NCBI RefSeq assembly: GCF_900142605.1
Contig: NZ_FRBL01000002.1
Coordinates: forward strand, 496,001-560,000
Origin: Chitinophaga jiangningensis
GTDB lineage: Bacteria; Bacteroidota; Bacteroidia; Chitinophagales; Chitinophagaceae
Length of the DNA stretch: 64,000 nucleotides
Reading direction: 5' to 3'
The notes beneath the pieces were generated by a model. The model saw only the letters and a list, made by a program, of their open reading frames with translations, made no database searches and was not told where the DNA came from. The first letter of the stretch is position 1; every line of letters begins with the position of its first letter. The position numbers and the translations under genes are program-made. This document shows, in pieces, positions 61,042 through 64,000 of this stretch.

Positions 61042-61758
61042 TTATCTATGGTTTTTAAATGAATCACTTTTAATAACATCTAATTTAACCTTAAACTTTT
61101 CTTCAATAGTAGCCTCCATTAGCTTAAAATGGCTGATCAAAGCATTCTGGTTACTCAATAAAGTCAGTAGATGATCTGCACCTTTAGCAATGTGACGGCC
61201 ATTCACCACTAATGTTTTCTGGATATCGTCGATCTTCGTGTTCATGTCGGCAAACTTCTTGTCGATTCCTTTAAATTCAGTATCGATTCCTTTAAGTTGC
61301 TTGTCTACTCCCTTCAGTTGCTTGCCGATCCCCTTAAATTGTTCATCAAATCCTTTAAGTTGGCTGTCGATTCCCGTAAAACGTTCGTCAAACCCATTAA
61401 GCCGGTTGTCGATCCCATTAAAACGTTCACCAAACCCTTTAAGTTGGTTGTCGATCTCCGTAAAATGTTCGTCAAACCCATTAAGTCGGTTGTCGATTCC
61501 CGTAAAACGTTCGTCAAAACCATTAAGTCGGTTGTCGATTCCCGTAAAACGTTCGTCAAAACCATTAAGCCGGTTGTCGATTCCATTAAAACGTTCATCA
61601 ATTCCATTAAACTTTTCATGGACTTCATTAAATCGTTGATTCATGGAACCTTCCATCTTCACTTCAAAAGCTTCAAATTTTTTATCCATCGAATCACTTA
61701 CTGCGGCGTTAACAACTTCGGTTAACATAACCTTAAAAGCTTCCTGGTTGTCAAACAT
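61042..61758 (-). CDS. heptad-repeat coiled-coil protein, module copy 2 (large partner)
   Basis: A 238-residue protein (MFDNQEAFKVMLTEVVNAAV), N-terminally homologous to the gene at 59929. The middle contains about eight 14-residue units of the form RLNGFDERFTGIDN, i.e. two heptads each, encoded by a 42-bp DNA tandem repeat. The repeats degrade towards QLKGIDTEFKGIDKKFADMN. The C-terminal cap (IAKGADHLLTLLSNQNALIS) is related to that of copy 1. It is a predicted long parallel coiled coil. The length difference from copy 1 comes mostly from repeat number. No known family is recognised. Confidence 0.78.
   Translation of the reverse strand: MFDNQEAFKVMLTEVVNAAVSDSMDKKFEAFEVKMEGSMNQRFNEVHEKFNGIDERFNGIDNRLNGFDERFTGIDNRLNGFDERFTGIDNRLNGFDEHFTEIDNQLKGFGERFNGIDNRLNGFDERFTGIDSQLKGFDEQFKGIGKQLKGVDKQLKGIDTEFKGIDKKFADMNTKIDDIQKTLVVNGRHIAKGADHLLTLLSNQNALISHFKLMEATIEEKFKVKLDVIKSDSFKNHR
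61290..61620. repeat. 42-bp coding tandem repeat
   Basis: About eight copies, full or degenerate, of a 42-bp unit containing AAACGTTCGTCAAA, CCATTAAG and CGGTTGTCGAT. The central copies are nearly identical. The unit is a multiple of three, so copy-number change keeps the frame of the coiled-coil gene. Confidence 0.85.
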
Positions 61759-61815
61759 GGTTGTATATTTTTTTCAGTTGATTTTATACTGCGAAGCTAG
61801 GTATTTCCCACAATA

Positions 61816-61864
61816 AAAAAATCAATCCGGGAGGAAAAATCTTCCTCGCAACAGATTGATTTTA
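61816..61864 (-). terminator. terminator of the 61898-62473 gene
   Basis: AAAATCAATC and GATTGATTTT form an outer stem, with inner GAGGAA/TTCCTC pairing. It lies 34 bp after the stop of the minus-strand gene and is followed on that strand by T-rich sequence. The promoter of the coiled-coil gene must lie between it and 61758. Confidence 0.65.
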
Positions 61865-61897
61865 AGGTTATTATAATGATAATTAGCGTATCACAAC

Positions 61898-62473
61898 TCA
61901 GCGTTTCGGCTGCCTTTTAGGGATCAACTTTGGCTGCCCGTTTGCATCATAAGGATCAGATAAAAATATCTTGTTTTTCTTGAGGTCCGTCTTCTCTGTA
62001 AGCGCTGCATCATAGGAAATTTTCCCTTTCTTAATCTCGTAAAAACGAGAAGCAACGTAGTATGCAGAGTCAGTTCCCGTATACACCGGCGGATTTTCAG
62101 CACCACCAAATTCCAGATTACCATCACCATCCCAATCCTTCACATCAGAAGCAATCGCGTTCACTACCGTATCCGCTAACGAGTGATCAATATTGAACAC
62201 CAGGAACCTGTTTTTATACGGTGCATTATCTGTCTCCAAAAACAAAAAAACAGACTTGCCATCTTCCACCAGTTTATTACGCTTGCTGGCATAGTTGATG
62301 TTATCCTTCTGGAAGATAAATGCTTTATTGCCATTCACGAAAATGGTCCCCTTAAAAACGGTGATCATCTGAGCCTGCCCACTCTTAAAGTGCAGCTCAT
62401 TTTTTTCTTTCTGCGCCTGCGCTGCAAAGCAGCTGCCGAGGCCAAGGCATAGTGTAATCAGGATTTTATTCAT
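61898..62473 (-). CDS. secreted hypothetical protein
   Basis: A 191-residue exported protein. The signal peptide MNKILITLCLGLGSCFAAQA ends in AQA/QK, a normal signal peptidase I site; the Cys at 15 lacks a lipobox context. The mature protein is mixed, with VKDWDGDGNLEFGGAENPPV, an acidic Asp-rich segment like an EF-hand/dockerin-type loop (DWDGDGNLE), which may bind calcium. The C-terminus is basic (LIPKRQPKR). No family recognised. It lies 25 bp downstream of the DUF1349 gene and is probably co-transcribed. Confidence 0.7.
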   Translation of the reverse strand: MNKILITLCLGLGSCFAAQAQKEKNELHFKSGQAQMITVFKGTIFVNGNKAFIFQKDNINYASKRNKLVEDGKSVFLFLETDNAPYKNRFLVFNIDHSLADTVVNAIASDVKDWDGDGNLEFGGAENPPVYTGTDSAYYVASRFYEIKKGKISYDAALTEKTDLKKNKIFLSDPYDANGQPKLIPKRQPKR

Positions 62474-62498
62474 AGCTTACTAAATAAGTAAAAATTTA

Positions 62499-63161
62499 TT
62501 AATTACCACTATTCTTCTTCAGCCATTCCACCCGGCGCTGATCCGGCAGGTGCTTCACTTTAAAATACTCAAACCTGGCCTGGAAACCATTTCCGTCCGG
62601 ACTCGCGGCCATCAGGCCCACCATCACGGGTTTATTATCCTGTAAAGGCGCGTTACGGGTCATGATGTAGTTTTTATCATCCAGTGAATAGAATATTTCT
62701 ACCGCATCAAGGCGACGCACTACTTTAATCCAGATATACGGCGGCACCTTATCCAGCGTGGTTACACTCCAGTCGCTCTTCGTATGTGTTACCACAGTAC
62801 TTACATTGAACTTTCCATCTACAAACTCCACTCCTGTTTTGATATAGTTTTCATGATCAGTACGCAACATCAACCCCATCTGATCAAAACGCGCCTTATA
62901 GGCACCGGTGAGCTTTACTTTAGCTTCAAATTCACCTCCATAAGTGGTATACAGAAAGGGGGCATCATCCACCGTAAAGCCATAGTGGGAAATCCGCCAG
63001 TAGTCCGACTGCGGCGTTACCTGCATCACTAAACTATTCTCTTTAATCTCCCACTGCTCTGGTTCATTAAACCACTGCATTTTATCTAACGTTTGCGCAG
63101 AAACGAAATTTGCTGCCAGTAAAAATGCCATTGCGCCAAAGAGGCTATTCATTCTCTTCAT
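62499..63161 (-). CDS. DUF1349 domain secreted protein
   Basis: A 220-residue protein from the ATG at 63159-63161 (MKRMNSLFGAMAFLLAANFV), giving a signal peptide cut near VSAQ. The longer frame from 63215 overlaps the upstream terminator and is rejected. The mature part is a concanavalin-like beta-sandwich typical of DUF1349: MQWFNEPEQWEIKENSLVMQ, FEAKVKLTGAYKARFDQMGL, LMLRTDHENYIKTGVEFVDG and MVGLMAASPDGNGFQARFEY. Related proteins are often called regulation of enolase protein 1 without good reason. It probably binds a carbohydrate. Confidence 0.85.
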   Translation of the reverse strand: MKRMNSLFGAMAFLLAANFVSAQTLDKMQWFNEPEQWEIKENSLVMQVTPQSDYWRISHYGFTVDDAPFLYTTYGGEFEAKVKLTGAYKARFDQMGLMLRTDHENYIKTGVEFVDGKFNVSTVVTHTKSDWSVTTLDKVPPYIWIKVVRRLDAVEIFYSLDDKNYIMTRNAPLQDNKPVMVGLMAASPDGNGFQARFEYFKVKHLPDQRRVEWLKKNSGN

Positions 63162-63179
63162 ATAAAAAATTTGTACCAG

Positions 63180-63187
63180 CAAATATA
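63180..63187 (-). promoter_or_regulatory. possible -7 element of the DUF1349 gene
   Basis: TATATTTG on the minus strand fits TAnnTTTG and lies 18 bp upstream of the ATG. It overlaps the T-tract of the upstream terminator; the -33 partner is not clear. Confidence 0.35.
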
Positions 63188-63189
63188 AA

Positions 63190-63230
63190 AAAACAAACCG
63201 CATAGCACCGGTCAATAGTGCTATGCGGTT
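63190..63230 (-). terminator. terminator of the gene at 63251
   Basis: On the minus strand a 13-bp perfect stem (AACCGCATAGCAC with its complement, 63196-63208 and 63218-63230) with a 9-nt loop is followed by GTTTTTTT. Confidence 0.9.
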
Positions 63231-63250
63231 CTCCTGATTTTAAATGCTCA

Positions 63251-64000
63251 TCAATCGTAATCCGACACCCTTACACAAAATACCGTTCTGTTGTCCTGCC
63301 CGTACTTACTGGTTTCATATTCTGTCAGGTTCCAGAGATAGCCGGTGGCGGCATCATAATAGAAGTCCTCCGCTCCGTGCGGCCAGCGGTAACGTACCCC
63401 TGCGGCCGCCCCTTCGTTGAAACGTACCAGTCGCGCCGTGGATCCTTCATAGGAACTATTGCCCGTAGTAGCCATAAACGTCTTACCCACCATATGATAT
63501 ACCCCCTGCATCCCATATACGTTACCGTTAGTATTATCAATAGGGGTGATAATAACAGGCTGCGTAGTAGTGCTCACAGCGCCGGCAGCATCTACCGGGA
63601 AACCAAATACCTGCGGGGTGGGCGTTTCATCCGCGGTGATATACTGACAGGTCCACAGCATTTTTTGCGATGTGGTGGCGCCATCTCCCAATTCAATAGC
63701 CGAGAAAGGCTTGGCATTGGTAATTTTGTAGTACCCCGACTGTGGCAGGATATACGCATAGTTAAATGCTTTCAGCTCTCCTGTAGTTTCCGCACCGCAG
63801 CGGGTTTCAGTGGCATCCGCCTCTGCAGAAACGAACTTTGACAGGTCAAACACCCGCATACCCAGGTTGGTATCCGCCACATAAATCTTACCGGCATAAT
63901 AGGTTACCCCACCGGCATGAATGGTAACCGGGCAAAAGCTTCCCAGCTGGGTATAAGCATTGGAGGCCTTATACAAACTGGTATTGGTCATGTTGGCCTT
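63251..64000 (-). CDS. hypothetical protein, propeller-like (start beyond window)
   Basis: At least 250 residues with the frame open to the window edge, so the start is missing. Strand-turn patterns such as VTYYAGKIYVADTNLGMRVF and GKTFMATTGNSSYEGSTARL, with repeated aromatic-Asp/Gly turns, suggest a beta-propeller or similar fold. The end EDFYYDAATGYLWNLTEYET and NRTVFCVRVSDYD is compatible with a secreted sugar- or protein-binding protein. No signal peptide can be seen because the N-terminus is outside. No family recognised. It ends at a strong terminator. Confidence 0.65.
   Translation of the reverse strand, partial: KANMTNTSLYKASNAYTQLGSFCPVTIHAGGVTYYAGKIYVADTNLGMRVFDLSKFVSAEADATETRCGAETTGELKAFNYAYILPQSGYYKITNAKPFSAIELGDGATTSQKMLWTCQYITADETPTPQVFGFPVDAAGAVSTTTQPVIITPIDNTNGNVYGMQGVYHMVGKTFMATTGNSSYEGSTARLVRFNEGAAAGVRYRWPHGAEDFYYDAATGYLWNLTEYETSKYGQDNRTVFCVRVSDYD

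Noticed and set aside
61290..61620. Tandem repeats as a possible CRISPR or regulatory array
   Set aside because: The repeats are in frame and encode heptads of a coiled-coil protein; there are no unique spacers.

Overview
This window looks like the chromosome of a Bacteroidota member, most like Chitinophaga or a close relative. The signs are a complete ECF sigma / FecR / SusC / SusD locus, DUF3810 and DUF3667 proteins, very large multi-domain sensor kinases, TAnnTTTG-type promoters near several genes, and few strong Shine-Dalgarno sites. No species can be named from the sequence alone.

Layout. 1-19.7 kb is ordinary core sequence: a partial acyl-CoA dehydrogenase, arginase, a DUF3810 protease-like protein, a fructosamine kinase, a hybrid kinase, the DUF177-rpmF-plsX cluster, an NtrY-like kinase with MazG, Tex, enoyl-CoA hydratase and a DUF3667 protein. 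At 19.76-19.95 kb lie tRNA-Gly(GCC) and tRNA-Leu(TAA). Immediately after them, 20.1-28.4 kb is a defence island. It holds a type I restriction-modification operon (hsdR-hsdS-hsdM plus a HARE-HTH / nuclease-like fourth gene) and a divergent HTH-Fic gene. The two face each other across a 55-bp dyad operator.

28.4-36.9 kb is accessory: TPR proteins (one broken by an in-frame stop), two DUF2157-like membrane proteins, a GreA/GreB-like protein, an IS3 OrfA-like relic, a TPR lipoprotein and a GNAT acetyltransferase. 36.9-40.9 kb encodes a response regulator and a double-core hybrid kinase. 41.2-50.0 kb holds a TlpA-like thioredoxin protein and the SusCD locus with its sigma/anti-sigma pair. Two related non-coding repeat elements lie on either side of the sigma-FecR-SusCD genes. 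50.1-51.0 kb is a secreted beta-helix protein with a LacI-like operator upstream.

51.3-59.3 kb is a two-component system followed by a TolC-RND-MFP efflux operon. The RND permease carries an EF-hand-like loop, and the efflux promoter has an 11-bp-phased direct repeat that may bind the response regulator. 59.4-61.8 kb is the least explained part: a two-gene coiled-coil module present twice in tandem, accompanied by two MITE-like inverted-repeat elements. The window ends with a secreted hypothetical protein, a DUF1349 protein and a partial secreted protein.

The best candidates for something undescribed are the duplicated coiled-coil module with its repeat elements, and the restriction-modification island with its HARE protein, its Fic protein lacking the catalytic histidine and its shared operator.
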